From the NCBI RefSeq assembly GCF_000231385.2, contig NC_018515.1:2500501-2564500 (forward strand): a stretch of DNA of 64,000 nucleotides, in the 5' to 3' direction. The notes below the pieces were generated by a model. The model was given only the letters and a program-made list of their open reading frames with translations. It ran no database searches and was not told the DNA's origin. The position numbers and the translations under genes were made by a program. This document shows positions 1 through 9,267 of this stretch, piece by piece (the stretch's first letter is position 1; each line of letters begins with the position of its first letter). Source of the DNA: Desulfosporosinus meridiei DSM 13257 (GTDB taxonomy: Bacteria > Bacillota > Desulfitobacteriia > Desulfitobacteriales > Desulfitobacteriaceae).

Positions 1-1
1 A

Positions 2-484
2 CATACTTCCCGGAATTCCATTGTTCTTACCACAAAATTATTAGAAAAAATCGGGAAGAAACCCGTTGTATTAAACCGTGAAGCTTTAGGTTTTATCGGT
101 AACCGTCTGCAGTTTGCCATGCTGCGCGAGGCCTTATCCATTATAGATTCCGGTATTGCCAGCAAAGAAGCCGTTGATACAACGATGAAATACGCCTTAG
201 GACGCCGATTATCAACAACCGGTCCTTTTGAAAGTGCAGACTTAAGTGGTTTAGATATTATCGGCAGCATTTCAAGTTATCTATTAGAAGATCTTTGCAC
301 CAGTCATGAAGTCTCACCAGTTTTAAGAAAGGCTATCGCAGAAGGAAAGCTCGGGGCCAAAACGGGCTCGGGTTTTTACCAATGGCCGACGGATTCTGTG
401 TTTAAAATTAATAAGATTCGGGAAGATAACTTGATTGAATGGTTAAGCAAAGATAAGCAAGGATATTTAGACTGGGAGGAGTAG
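2..484 (+). CDS. 3-hydroxyacyl-CoA dehydrogenase, C-terminal part (5' end outside window)
   Basis: The frame is open from the first bases and ends with TAG at 482-484, so only the C-terminal ~160 residues are present. The visible part begins just before the sequence KPVVLNREALGFIGNRLQ, which is the junction between the NAD-binding domain and the all-helical C-terminal domain of 3-hydroxyacyl-CoA dehydrogenases. The downstream GIASKEAVD, GRR and GLD segments and the GSGFYQW end also fit. The family oxidises L-3-hydroxyacyl-CoA to 3-ketoacyl-CoA with NAD+. The catalytic His/Glu pair lies upstream of the window, so substrate and activity cannot be judged. A related sugar-acid dehydrogenase (L-gulonate 3-dehydrogenase type) is the main alternative. 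Confidence 0.8.
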   Translation, partial: HTSRNSIVLTTKLLEKIGKKPVVLNREALGFIGNRLQFAMLREALSIIDSGIASKEAVDTTMKYALGRRLSTTGPFESADLSGLDIIGSISSYLLEDLCTSHEVSPVLRKAIAEGKLGAKTGSGFYQWPTDSVFKINKIREDNLIEWLSKDKQGYLDWEE

Positions 485-567
485 GTTTCATCAAAATTCC
501 AGATGCTGGGCAGCCATTCGTTGAAAGGATATTTCTGAGAGCCAAACAAATTTATCAGAGTTGTCAC

Positions 568-615
568 CATGCCAGACCCACTTTGGAATTCTCATTCCAA
601 AGTGGGTCTGGCATG
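568..615. repeat. Perfect 22-bp inverted repeat with 4-nt loop (palindrome family copy 1)
   Basis: Arms 568-589 and 594-615 are perfectly complementary with a TCTC loop. The apex half is CACTTTGGAAT. It lies 83 bp after the dehydrogenase stop, and the right arm is not followed by a T-run, so it is not a textbook intrinsic terminator. Two further hairpins with 22-bp arms and the same ACTTTG apex core occur at 31534-31579 and 53744-53787. The rest of 485-799 shows no gene. Confidence 0.75.
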
Positions 616-736
616 TTATGGCCATGAAAATGGGTAGTATAAGGTTAAAGCAGGTAGGGGAGTACTGTATGGAATGGATTTGAATCAAAGGCCAGGGAGA
701 TAGATCTTGCTGCATTTTCCTGGAGATATAGCTCAC

Positions 737-766
737 GCATAACGGAATTCATAGTATCACATAATA
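737..766 (+). promoter_or_regulatory. Sigma-G-like promoter of the gerA operon
   Basis: GCATA at 737-741 and CATAATA at 760-766 are separated by exactly 18 bp. This fits the forespore sigma-G pattern (gHATR, 18 bp, CATWHTA). It ends 33 bp before the gerA start. Germination receptors are known sigma-G genes in Bacillus, so the position agrees with the expected regulation. Not experimentally supported here. Confidence 0.5.
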
Positions 767-799
767 AGGTATCCAATACAAATAGGAAGAGTTGAGTGT

Positions 800-2296
800 A
801 TGTTTAGTTTCTTTCGCAAGAAAGAAGAGAAGAAATTAACCAATTCCGTCGACGCAAACATCAAATTATTTAAAGACATTTTCACAAATGATGATACATT
901 GATTGTCAGGAAGTTTCAGAATAAGTATTTAAAAGCTGCTGCCTGCTGTGTTATCTACATTGATGGCATGGTAAATAACGAAGTGATCAATGAGAATATT
1001 ATTCAGCCTATTTTAGGCGGAAACTTAAACGAAGGAATTTCTGATGGCAATCTACTGGAAGAATTGCAGTATAAAGTGATTGCCTCCGGCGATGTCAAAG
1101 AAACAGCCAATATTCAAGATTTGGTCGGGGCCGCAATCAATGGTGATACGGTCTTGCTGGTGGAGGGCTATAAGCAAGCTCTCATTATAAGTACCAAAGG
1201 ATGGCAGACCAGGCCCATTGATGAACCCTTAGCCGAGAGGGCCGTGCGCGGACCAAGAGAAGGTTTTGTCGAGTCTTTAATCATAAACCTGTCCCTAATC
1301 AGGCGGAAAATCAAAAATCCGGACTTGAAGTTTCAATTCAAAGAATTGGGATCAAGCACCAAGACCAAAATCTGCCTTTGCTATATAGACGGGGTAGCCC
1401 CCGAAAACGTTCTTCAGGAATTGATTCACCGGCTGGATAACATTGAAATCGATGGGATTATGGATTCCGGCTATATCCAGGAACTCATCAAGGATGCTCC
1501 TTTGTCGCCTTTGGAAACGGTAGCTTCTACAGAAAGACCGGATAATGTAGCCGGGAAGCTGCTGGAAGGAAGGATTGCAATTGTTGTTGACGGAAGTCCG
1601 TTTGTGCTCACGCTGCCGTTTTTGTTTGTTGAATATTTTCAGGCAGATGAAGATTACTATAACGACTCCTTATTTGCGTCGGTCAGTAGAAACTTAAGGA
1701 TGATCGGTACCTTTGCAGCAATATTCCTCCCGGCAATTTATGTATCCCTGACAACATTTCACCAAGAGATGATACCGACACCCCTTTTATTAAGTATTAC
1801 AGCTGCCAGGCAAGGCACGCCCTTTCCGACAATCGTGGAAGCGGTGATTATGGGTTTTTTGTTCGAAATCTTGAGGGAAACCGGGACGAGAATGCCAGCG
1901 GCAATCGGGCAGACGGTAGTTATAGTGGGGGCATTAATCCTGGGGGGAGCAGCAATTGAAGCCAGGTTTATCAGCGCTCCTATGGTGATCGTCAGTGGAT
2001 TGACCGGTATTACGGCGCTCCTGACCGTAAAGTTTAAAAGCTTCCCCATAATTCTAAGGCTATTATTGTTATTCCTTGCTTTTCTTATGGGCTTTTACGG
2101 AATTATCTTCGGTTTAATCGGACTGGTTATTTATTTTATGCAAATGCGTTCCTATGGCGTCCCCTATTTGTTAGGGACTACTGCTTTTGATGAGAACAAC
2201 ATCAAGGATACGGTTACCAGAACACCGTGGCGGCAAGTGAATTTTCACCCTCGGCTCCCGGTGGTGGAGAACCAAGAGTCAGATCATAGAAAATAG
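800..2296 (+). CDS. Spore germinant receptor subunit A (GerA/GerKA family)
   Basis: At 498 aa this is full length for the GerA subunit, an integral protein of the spore inner membrane that with the B and C subunits senses nutrients and starts germination. The N-terminal ~270 residues form the soluble domain. The membrane domain follows, including the family segments SPFVLTLPFLFVEYFQ, RQGTPFPTIVEA and RETGTRMPAAIGQT, with about five hydrophobic helices between roughly residues 290 and 460. Start ATG at 800 follows AGGAAGAG. It is the first gene of a tight A-C-small-B operon (15, 3 and 7 bp gaps) and is preceded by a sigma-G-like promoter. The germinant cannot be deduced. Confidence 0.93.
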   Translation: MFSFFRKKEEKKLTNSVDANIKLFKDIFTNDDTLIVRKFQNKYLKAAACCVIYIDGMVNNEVINENIIQPILGGNLNEGISDGNLLEELQYKVIASGDVKETANIQDLVGAAINGDTVLLVEGYKQALIISTKGWQTRPIDEPLAERAVRGPREGFVESLIINLSLIRRKIKNPDLKFQFKELGSSTKTKICLCYIDGVAPENVLQELIHRLDNIEIDGIMDSGYIQELIKDAPLSPLETVASTERPDNVAGKLLEGRIAIVVDGSPFVLTLPFLFVEYFQADEDYYNDSLFASVSRNLRMIGTFAAIFLPAIYVSLTTFHQEMIPTPLLLSITAARQGTPFPTIVEAVIMGFLFEILRETGTRMPAAIGQTVVIVGALILGGAAIEARFISAPMVIVSGLTGITALLTVKFKSFPIILRLLLLFLAFLMGFYGIIFGLIGLVIYFMQMRSYGVPYLLGTTAFDENNIKDTVTRTPWRQVNFHPRLPVVENQESDHRK

Positions 2297-2310
2297 AGGT
2301 AAGCAGCTTA

Positions 2311-3468
2311 ATGAAATCTACAAGTAAAATTCTATTAGTGATCTTGATTTTAGCGAATACCCTGTTTTTAGCCGGTTGCTGGAACTATCGGGAGATCGAT
2401 ACGCTGAGGTTTGTGGCGGGGATAGCCATTGACAAAGGCGAAAGCGGCGATCAATATCTGTTAACCGTCGAAACCGCGGATATTAAGAACGGTGGAGAAG
2501 CAATCATGAATTCAAATACCATTACAGTGGCTGGAGATACGCTGTTGGACGCTAAAAAAAATATGGATTCCATATCCGGGAAAAAATTGTATTTTGCTCA
2601 TGCCAGGGTCGCTGTTTTAAGCCAGGCTGTGGCGAAAGAGGGGGCAGTAAAAGTTATTGATTGGTTAGCCAGGAACGCCGAGCTCAGGGAGGATATTGAA
2701 GTGCTGGTATCCCAGGCAAGCACTGCCCAAGAAATACTGGAAACCGGGAGCAAAACGGACCAAATCATTTCTTTTGAACTGGACAAGGTGATGAAAAATC
2801 AAAAAACTATCGCCAATGCCCCAGAGAAAGAGTTATGGAATTTGATCAACGATTTAGGTGGCAGCGGTATTTCAGCAGTCCTTCCGTTAGTGTCCCTCAA
2901 GAAAGTCAATAGCCGAACCTTGCCCTCTGTGACGGGAACCGCTGTCTTTAAAAAGGATAAGTTGGTCGGCTTTTTAAATGACAATGACACGAGGGACTTG
3001 CTCTTTATTCAAAACAAGGTTGATGGCGGATTACTTGTCCAGAATGGGGAAGGGGACAACGCCGGTTCAAAAGTATCTTTAAAAATATTAGATACTAGGA
3101 CGAAACTAAAACCTGTTGAGAAAGATGGGAATGTAGAAATCTCCATTGATATTAAAACTACGGTTGCCATCGATGAGATCGAAGGCACGGAAAACTATAT
3201 TGATGAACCGGGAAGGCTTAGGCTGGAGAAAAGTGCCGAAGAGAGTATGAAAAAGAGTATTGAAAATCTAGTCCAAGAAGTTCAAATGAAGTACAACTGC
3301 GATATCTTCGGGTTTGGAGCTAAAGTTAAAACGGATATGCCTGGTACTTGGAAAGAAATCGAGACATTATGGGGCGATAAATTTAAAGATTTAAAGGTTT
3401 CTGTTCATCCGGAACTTACCATCAAAAATAGTGCCGCATTCTCTCACCCTCTTAGAATTGGAGATTAA
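2311..3468 (+). CDS. Spore germinant receptor lipoprotein subunit C (GerC family)
   Basis: The 385-aa protein starts with a lipoprotein signal peptide ending in a lipobox (LFLAGC, lipidated Cys near residue 23), followed by WNYREIDTLRFVAGIAIDKG, the signature N-terminus of Ger(x)C proteins. The C-terminal third has the helix-rich segment with KYNCDIFGFGAKV, typical of the family. It is the outer-leaflet lipoprotein partner of GerA and GerB in the spore inner membrane. It begins 15 bp after gerA, and the next reading frame begins 3 bp after its stop, so co-translation is likely. Confidence 0.93.
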   Translation: MKSTSKILLVILILANTLFLAGCWNYREIDTLRFVAGIAIDKGESGDQYLLTVETADIKNGGEAIMNSNTITVAGDTLLDAKKNMDSISGKKLYFAHARVAVLSQAVAKEGAVKVIDWLARNAELREDIEVLVSQASTAQEILETGSKTDQIISFELDKVMKNQKTIANAPEKELWNLINDLGGSGISAVLPLVSLKKVNSRTLPSVTGTAVFKKDKLVGFLNDNDTRDLLFIQNKVDGGLLVQNGEGDNAGSKVSLKILDTRTKLKPVEKDGNVEISIDIKTTVAIDEIEGTENYIDEPGRLRLEKSAEESMKKSIENLVQEVQMKYNCDIFGFGAKVKTDMPGTWKEIETLWGDKFKDLKVSVHPELTIKNSAAFSHPLRIGD

Positions 3469-3471
3469 GGT

Positions 3472-3681
3472 ATGGTTGTTTTGGTCATTTTTTCCTACGC
3501 ATTGATTATCTATTTAGATTTAATTCCTTTATACAGGAAAAAGCTTTGGCGGGACTTTGGCGTCAATATGGCCCTTACTCTACTGACCTTTGCCATCGCC
3601 TTTTTAATCAGCTTGGATGTAGCAATACCCAGTCCGGTATATCCCATCAAAAATTTGATAATTTCAATCTTAGGGAAGTAG
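3472..3681 (+). CDS. Small membrane protein inside the ger operon
   Basis: This 69-aa protein has two hydrophobic helices (residues ~1-17 and ~33-50) separated by a basic loop containing YRKKLWRD, consistent with a two-pass membrane protein. It lies between gerC and gerB with only 3 and 7 bp gaps, so it is almost certainly co-translated with the receptor. Small two-helix D subunits are known for some ger operons in Bacillus; whether this is homologous or only analogous cannot be told from the sequence. Function is inferred from position only. Confidence 0.75.
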   Translation: MVVLVIFSYALIIYLDLIPLYRKKLWRDFGVNMALTLLTFAIAFLISLDVAIPSPVYPIKNLIISILGK

Positions 3682-3688
3682 GTAAGGT

Positions 3689-4792
3689 ATGAATAAGGAA
3701 ATGATTACTACTAAACAGGGGGTTTACCTCTTAACCTTGTTCATGATAGGAAGCAATCTGTTTATGGGATTGGCTCCAGCTGCCAAGAGTGACGCCTGGA
3801 TTGCCGCTCTTATGGGAACGTTGATGGCCCTGCCCATAATTTTTATCTACGCCAGGCTGCTCTCGCTTTTTAAAGGAAGGGATATATTCGATATTCTTAA
3901 TTTGGTTTTTGGCAATGTTTTAGGAAAAATAGTAGCCCTAGCGTATATTTGGTATCCCTTGCATTTAGGAGCCATGGTTATCAGAGATCTTGGAGAATTC
4001 TTTAACACTGTTGCAATGCCGGAGACACCCATGCTTTTGCCCATGCTTTTTCTAGGTTTTTTATCCATCTGGGCGGTCATAGCGGGAGTGGAGCTTCTGG
4101 GACGCTGCAGTAAAATTTTCTTGCCCATCGTTGTTATTATCATGTTTATAACCAGCTTGCTGGTCATTCCTTATTGGAATTTTGCCCACCTCAAACCGGT
4201 AATGTATGATGGGATTGGGCCGGTTTTAAACAGCGCCTTTGATATCTTTTCCTTTCCGCTTGCTGAAACGGTGCTTTTTCTGGCTGTTTTTTCTGCCTTG
4301 AAGACCGAAACGTCAATTTACCGGGTATATTATTCGGGGCTGTTTATCTTTGCGGCCATCGGTGTCCTGCTTACCCTAAGAAATATCCTTGTTTTAGGCG
4401 GTGATATTGTCAGCGTGGTTAATTTTCCCCTCTATGTTGAAGTTAGCCGGATAAATATTGGTGAATTTATCCAGAGAATTGAAGTTTCAGTTGCTACGAC
4501 ATTTGTAATTACCGACTTTATAAAAGTGAGTGTATGCTTGTATGTAACCTGTATTGGAATCAGCAAATTATTCGGGTTAAAAAATTACAGATCAATTGTT
4601 GTTCAAACAGGCCTATTAATGGTTCTATTGGCTTATATCATGTATGAAAATATCATGGACATGATTTATTTTGCTTTTGAGATCTATGCTTATTATGCCC
4701 TGCCCTTTCAGGTGATTTTGCCTGCCATCATCCTAGTTATTGCTGAACTAAGAATCAGAACGGGTCAATTACATATCGGAAAGAAATATTGA
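3689..4792 (+). CDS. Spore germinant receptor permease subunit B (GerB family)
   Basis: The 367-aa protein has about ten hydrophobic segments spread over its whole length and the GerB N-terminus (TTKQGVYLLTLFMIGSNL). This is the endospore germination permease family, a branch of the APC transporters, in which the B subunit carries the germinant-binding pocket. It is the last gene of the operon. No terminator with a T-run is obvious in the ~130 bp that follow. Confidence 0.93.
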   Translation: MNKEMITTKQGVYLLTLFMIGSNLFMGLAPAAKSDAWIAALMGTLMALPIIFIYARLLSLFKGRDIFDILNLVFGNVLGKIVALAYIWYPLHLGAMVIRDLGEFFNTVAMPETPMLLPMLFLGFLSIWAVIAGVELLGRCSKIFLPIVVIIMFITSLLVIPYWNFAHLKPVMYDGIGPVLNSAFDIFSFPLAETVLFLAVFSALKTETSIYRVYYSGLFIFAAIGVLLTLRNILVLGGDIVSVVNFPLYVEVSRINIGEFIQRIEVSVATTFVITDFIKVSVCLYVTCIGISKLFGLKNYRSIVVQTGLLMVLLAYIMYENIMDMIYFAFEIYAYYALPFQVILPAIILVIAELRIRTGQLHIGKKY

Positions 4793-4927
4793 TGTGTTGA
4801 TATAAGTTGCTGTCATGCACCGGCTTCCTACTATATGTAGATGGGTATGCTATACTGATTATACATTGAGTATTAGTAGATATGTGCAATTGAACATTTG
4901 TTAAAATTATATAAGTGGAGGAGATTG

Positions 4928-5116
4928 ATGATGGAAAAGGTTATATGGGTTAGAAGTAATGGAAAAATGATCGGTGCAAAAGAAGATGACGGTTTGGATA
5001 TCGTAAACAGGTATTTAGAAGAAGGCTGGAAAGTTAAGCATATATCTGCATGTGCTTTAGGCGAAAGTATAATCACAGGACAAGCATATATTGTTATTGA
5101 AAAAGATAGTGATTAG
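4928..5116 (+). CDS. Small conserved-looking protein, function unknown
   Basis: A 62-aa soluble protein (MMEKVIWVRSNGKMIGAKED at its start) whose ATG at 4928 follows GGAGGAG at 4917-4923. An upstream in-frame ATG at 4898 has no ribosome-binding site. The shape (N-terminal strand, helix DIVNRYLEEGWKVKHIS, C-terminal strand YIVIEKD) resembles small DUF4177-like proteins, in which a VNxxLxEGWxVxxI helix is common; that assignment is tentative. It stands alone between the ger operon and a long non-coding stretch. Confidence 0.7.
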   Translation: MMEKVIWVRSNGKMIGAKEDDGLDIVNRYLEEGWKVKHISACALGESIITGQAYIVIEKDSD

Positions 5117-5748
5117 TGTAATTTTTTAAATATTAATGTTGCATCGTAAGCGATATAAGAAATATCAAAGAGGTCCCGCCAGCACGGAATATAATTAGCA
5201 CCGATTTGGTTTGCCAAAACGGGGCTAACTATCTGCTAAAAGCTTGCGATTTCCTATGCTAAGGTAATCTAACCAGGCAAAACCCTCATATCCCAAAAAT
5301 TGGACATGACAGTTTTGCCTGGTTAGGGTGAGGAGGGTAAGAGCTTTAATCCCCAAGGCTAGCTTAAATATTTATCCCCAATCACTATTTTACATCTTCT
5401 CAAGGACCAATCCATACTGGGGCTCCAATTGGAATCTGAGATGTATCGATCTTTACTAAAACGATCGTTCCATTTTCATAAAACTAAATATAAAATATTT
5501 GCTAGAATCTTTAAATAATATAACATATAATAGAATATGCTTTAACCCTTTAGTCTATATACTGGAGACACTTTAAAACTATCAAAATAACTAAAATAAG
5601 AATTATAATTACTATCTATGCCTCATTATCCTATGACAATTATTCAATTAAGAACAATAATTAAAGCAAGAATGCATAACTTTATGGCAAAGCAGTTTAA
5701 GGTAAATTGGCTTACATAAATGTTAGATTGTGAAAGGTGGAGCAAGAA
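5117..5748. other. Non-coding stretch with two hairpins
   Basis: No credible reading frame. It contains an imperfect hairpin at 5195-5228 (TTAGC...GCTAA closing ends) and a second at 5269-5326. The rest, 5330-5730, is A+T-rich with no repeat or ORF that I can support. It presumably carries the promoter of the hydrogenase-like chemoreceptor gene, but no box is convincing. Confidence 0.6.
5269..5326. terminator. 15-bp inverted repeat, terminator-like
   Basis: Arms CTAACCAGGCAAAAC (5269-5283) and its exact complement (5312-5326) enclose a 28-nt loop. There is no T-run after the right arm. Read on the minus strand, the 3' arm is likewise not followed by U residues. Function as terminator is uncertain. 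Confidence 0.4.
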
Positions 5749-7656
5749 TTGTCAGCAGCGTGTCACATTCATACGGATATCGATAAGTGCCAGGGGTGTA
5801 ATAATTGTATCAGACATTGCCCAGTCCATGGGAACATCGCATATTTAGACACAAGTGGGAATGTAAAAGTAAAAATCAGCGAAGAGAATTGTATTGAATG
5901 TGGAGAATGCTTAAAAGTATGTAGTCATAGTGCTCGGTACTATCAAGACGATATTACCTCTTTTTTTGCAGAATTAAAAGGCGGCAGCAGAGTCTCAATA
6001 CTAACAGCTCCCGCAATACGTGTAAATTTTCCAAATTACAAACGGCTTTTTGGCTATCTTAAATCCCTTGGAGCTCATGCCTTCTATGACGTATCGCTGG
6101 GAGCAGATATCTGTACCTGGGCGTATCTAAAGACAATCAATGAAAAAAATCTAAAAACACTCATTGCTCAACCTTGTCCCGTAGTCGTCAATTATATTGA
6201 AAAATACGTTCCGGAATTACTTGAGCAACTTTCCCCCATTCACAGCCCTATGATGTGTACGGCTGTATATATTAAGCAGTACGTGAAAGACACTTCTGCC
6301 TTGGCAATGCTATCTCCATGTATCGCAAAGAAAACGGAATTCGAAAGTACTGACAATACAATAAGCTATAACGTAACCTATAATAACCTGGCAAAGTACC
6401 TCGAAGCCCACAATGTCAACCTCAATAATTACGAAGAAGTTGAATTCAATGACTTAGATTGTTCGTTAGGACTGCTATTCAGTCGCCCCGGCGGTCTTCG
6501 GGAAAATGTCGAAGCTAGAAACCCTGACGCATGGGTTAGGCAAGTAGAAGGTCCTCAGGAAGCTTGTGACTATCTAAAAACATATTCTTCTAGACTGAAG
6601 CAGGGCAAATCTGCACCCTTACTTGTCGATATCTTAAACTGTTCTCACGGTTGCAATATTGGAACAGGAACAAGTTTAGACAAGTCAGTTCTTGATGATA
6701 TCGATAATACATTAAACAGCTTAAAGGTTGTTAAACGAGAGGAAAGGGTTAGGAATAAGCATTTTAGCAAGATGTCTCGTCTAAATTGGCTTGACGAATA
6801 TTTCACTAAAAACCTTAGACTAAGTGACTTCTTTCGCGCATACGATAGGAATCGAGCACTAAAGCCCCTTAGCAATCCTTCTGAATCCGAACTGAACAGC
6901 ATCTATATTAAAATGCACAAAACAACCCAGGAGGCAAAAGAATTGAACTGCACTGCCTGCGGGCACGCCACCTGTCGAGATATGGCAGTCTCTATCTATC
7001 ATGGCTCAAATATCGTTCAAAGCTGTATCGACTATAGTAGGGCAGAAATTATATTTGCTAAATCAGATAGCATAGACGAGATGAATACCTTAGTCGACCA
7101 GCTTAAAGCTGCCGATATCGAGAAGGAAAAGGGCATTATTAAACGGCAGAAATATGTTGACTCCATTAAATCCACGGTTTTGCAAATGGCGAAGAGCAAT
7201 GAGGAAAGTGTTTTAAGCTTAAACAACATTTCTAATTACATCTCTCAAACTTTAGACACGGCTATATTGCTTAAGGATAGCGTTAATGCGATGACCCAGA
7301 AATTAAACAATTTTGCCTCGGCTTCCGGTGAACTTGTCGAGATATCTAGCCAGACAAACCTACTGTCTCTAAATGCCTCCATTGAAGCGGCTCGGGCAGG
7401 GGAAGGCGGTCGCGGATTTTCGGTTGTAGCTCAAGAAGTGAAAAAACTGGCAGAGCAATCAAAGACTGTGGTTAGCAATACTATATCCGAGGAACGGGCC
7501 ATGCTCGACGTATTGTCAGGAATTGAACAAGGGTCTTCTACCTTAGAGGAAAACATGCAACACATCTCCGATTCTGTTGCCGAAATGCTAGCAACAGTTC
7601 AGGAAATGGCTGCGCAAGAGGAGGAAATCCTCGTTGGTTTAGACTCTTCAATATAA
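5749..7656 (+). CDS. Cytoplasmic chemoreceptor: 2[4Fe-4S] ferredoxin + [FeFe]-hydrogenase-like domain + Fe-S domain + MCP signalling domain
   Basis: About 635 aa. Order: two ferredoxin clusters ([12 protein letters not shown] and [11 protein letters not shown], residues ~15-60); a [FeFe]-hydrogenase large-subunit-like domain (~70-380) with degenerate H-cluster motifs (AQPCPVVV for TSCCPx[13 protein letters not shown] for MPCxxKxx[14 protein letters not shown] for the third); a 4Fe-4S domain ([15 protein letters not shown], ~395-425); and an MCP output domain ([20 protein letters not shown], ~530-630). No transmembrane segment. The family resembles sensory (group C) hydrogenases, so a role in sensing H2 or redox state for taxis is likely; enzymatic turnover is doubtful. 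The TTG at 5749 is preferred: AGGTGG at 5735-5740 sits 8 nt upstream and would lie inside the gene if GTG 5737 were used. Confidence 0.85.
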   Translation: MSAACHIHTDIDKCQGCNNCIRHCPVHGNIAYLDTSGNVKVKISEENCIECGECLKVCSHSARYYQDDITSFFAELKGGSRVSILTAPAIRVNFPNYKRLFGYLKSLGAHAFYDVSLGADICTWAYLKTINEKNLKTLIAQPCPVVVNYIEKYVPELLEQLSPIHSPMMCTAVYIKQYVKDTSALAMLSPCIAKKTEFESTDNTISYNVTYNNLAKYLEAHNVNLNNYEEVEFNDLDCSLGLLFSRPGGLRENVEARNPDAWVRQVEGPQEACDYLKTYSSRLKQGKSAPLLVDILNCSHGCNIGTGTSLDKSVLDDIDNTLNSLKVVKREERVRNKHFSKMSRLNWLDEYFTKNLRLSDFFRAYDRNRALKPLSNPSESELNSIYIKMHKTTQEAKELNCTACGHATCRDMAVSIYHGSNIVQSCIDYSRAEIIFAKSDSIDEMNTLVDQLKAADIEKEKGIIKRQKYVDSIKSTVLQMAKSNEESVLSLNNISNYISQTLDTAILLKDSVNAMTQKLNNFASASGELVEISSQTNLLSLNASIEAARAGEGGRGFSVVAQEVKKLAEQSKTVVSNTISEERAMLDVLSGIEQGSSTLEENMQHISDSVAEMLATVQEMAAQEEEILVGLDSSI

Positions 7657-7669
7657 GAGAATTATGTAT

Positions 7670-7754
7670 AATTTCATTTGCAACATTGGTAGTGTTATAC
7701 TTTCATTCCACAAACGGAAATAGACCGGATCTCAACAAAGGTTCGGTCTATTTC
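7670..7754 (+). pseudogene. Relic of the holin-like type I toxin gene and its terminator
   Basis: From 7670 the sequence matches the distal half of the intact toxin genes at 22332 and 42709 (ATTTCATTTGCAACATTGGT and onward to the stop). It lacks the start and the first ten codons, and one A is missing in GTGTTA(A)TAC, which shifts the frame. The inverted repeat that follows the intact copies is kept (7717-7727 with 7744-7754). Flank similarity continues to the TAGTTTTATGGAG just before the GGDEF gene, also seen at 22594-22606. It is a decayed copy of the module. Confidence 0.7.
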
Positions 7755-7853
7755 GCGCTTTCGATTGGAGTTTAAGATCTTGAATTTTATGGAGTAATTA
7801 CACTATAATTAGTAAAATTACTAATGCCTCTAAATCTGATAGAGGGTAGTTTT

Positions 7854-9089
7854 ATGGAGGCAAAAGATTTGTATCAAATAAATATCGCAGAATCCCAAAA
7901 TGATCATTTTAGAAGAAGTACCTTAGCGGAGAATTTCCAGCGGGGAAAGATACTTGCAATTGTGATGATTATCTTTGACATAGTTTTAGCAGGGGTGGAC
8001 ATAAGTGCAGCTATTCTTAAATTGGATGGCCGATTTCATTTTAGCTATTATTTAATCATGTATGTCCTTATGATTCTCATAAATGGTATATATCTTTTGT
8101 ATATCAAAAGAGTAGGTAACATTGAGAATAAATCAATAGCTCAGCTAAGGAATCTAGAAATAGGCCTGCTCGTCTATATAACTCTCATAATTTCTTGGGG
8201 AAGCATTGTCTCCTTGATGGATCAAAAACTTTATGGCCAGTTGATGGTATTTATGGTGAATATGATAATTTGTTCTGTAATCTACTATTTAGATCATAAA
8301 AAAATAATGATACCTTACGTTTGTTCAGTTCTTATTCTCTTAATAGGTTTGCCTTTTTTTCAGGATTCCAACGATATCCTTATAGGACATTACGTCAATT
8401 TGAGCGTTTTTATCATCATTTCCTGGCTGGCTTCAAGGATCATTTTCTTGAGTTATTACAGGGATTATAAGAGTAATAAAATGCTGCAAGAAACGAATTT
8501 GATTCTGGAAAGGAAGATCCTGGAGAACACAGTCATTAATTCAAAACTTGCTGCTCTTAATCTTCAACTTAATGAGTTGGCACTTATTGACGAATTAACG
8601 GGAATACCTAATCGCAGAAGTTTTAGAAATCATATCGATCTAGGCTTTGAACGATATGTCAAAGATAATTCCACGTTGTCCATAATAATGCTGGATATTG
8701 ATTATTTCAAACAGTTCAATGATATTTATGGTCACAACGCAGGGGATAAGATTTTAAGAGCCGTTGCCAATCAGGTCAATTCTGTCGTGAGGCATGATAT
8801 GGACTTTGTTGCCCGATGGGGCGGGGAAGAGTTCATTTATGGTGCCTTTAATTCTTCTGCAGAGGAAATTGAAAGAATCGCAGAAGCGATCCTAAGTAAG
8901 GTTTACGACCTCAAAGTTCCTCACCGGTCATCTAAGAAATGGGGCTATATTACTGTAAGTATTGGGATTTGTACGCTTAAAGTCAACGGAAAAGTTGATG
9001 TCAGTAAATGCATCGAAGGGGCAGACAAGGCTTTGTATTTAGCAAAATCACAAGGGCGAAACTGTGTCAGATTAACTATGCCAAGTTAA
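7854..9089 (+). CDS. Membrane-anchored GGDEF diguanylate cyclase
   Basis: 411 aa. The N-terminal half holds about six hydrophobic segments (residues ~20-210) acting as an uncharacterised membrane sensor, then a short coiled linker (residues ~215-240), then a complete GGDEF domain starting DELTGIPNRRSF. The active-site motif is WGGEEF and the metal-binding MLDIDYFKQFNDIYGH is intact, so cyclic-di-GMP synthesis is expected. The inhibitory I-site is not canonical: the residue three before the conserved Asp is His instead of Arg (RHDMDFVARWGGEEF). ATG 7854 is used because GAGGGTAG lies just upstream; an in-frame ATG at 7824 has no such site. Confidence 0.88.
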   Translation: MEAKDLYQINIAESQNDHFRRSTLAENFQRGKILAIVMIIFDIVLAGVDISAAILKLDGRFHFSYYLIMYVLMILINGIYLLYIKRVGNIENKSIAQLRNLEIGLLVYITLIISWGSIVSLMDQKLYGQLMVFMVNMIICSVIYYLDHKKIMIPYVCSVLILLIGLPFFQDSNDILIGHYVNLSVFIIISWLASRIIFLSYYRDYKSNKMLQETNLILERKILENTVINSKLAALNLQLNELALIDELTGIPNRRSFRNHIDLGFERYVKDNSTLSIIMLDIDYFKQFNDIYGHNAGDKILRAVANQVNSVVRHDMDFVARWGGEEFIYGAFNSSAEEIERIAEAILSKVYDLKVPHRSSKKWGYITVSIGICTLKVNGKVDVSKCIEGADKALYLAKSQGRNCVRLTMPS

Positions 9090-9267
9090 ACTAAATCCTG
9101 CTGCCGCTCAAAAAATCATCTTCGCCGGCAGGCTCTTGGTATTTTCCATCTTTGGAGGAAATAAACAAACTATAGAGAATATCAGTAGAAGAACAGGCTG
9201 GATATTTTCAACGATTTTAATCGCTGCAGGTTTGCTTTATGAGAAACTGAAAGTTGGAGAATTGAAG

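Noticed and set aside
1759-2049. 96-codon minus-strand ORF inside gerA
   Set aside because: Shadow of the hydrophobic gerA membrane region without start signal.
5737-5748. GTG 5737 as start of the hydrogenase-like chemoreceptor
   Set aside because: It falls inside the AGGTGG ribosome-binding sequence; TTG 5749 has correct spacing.
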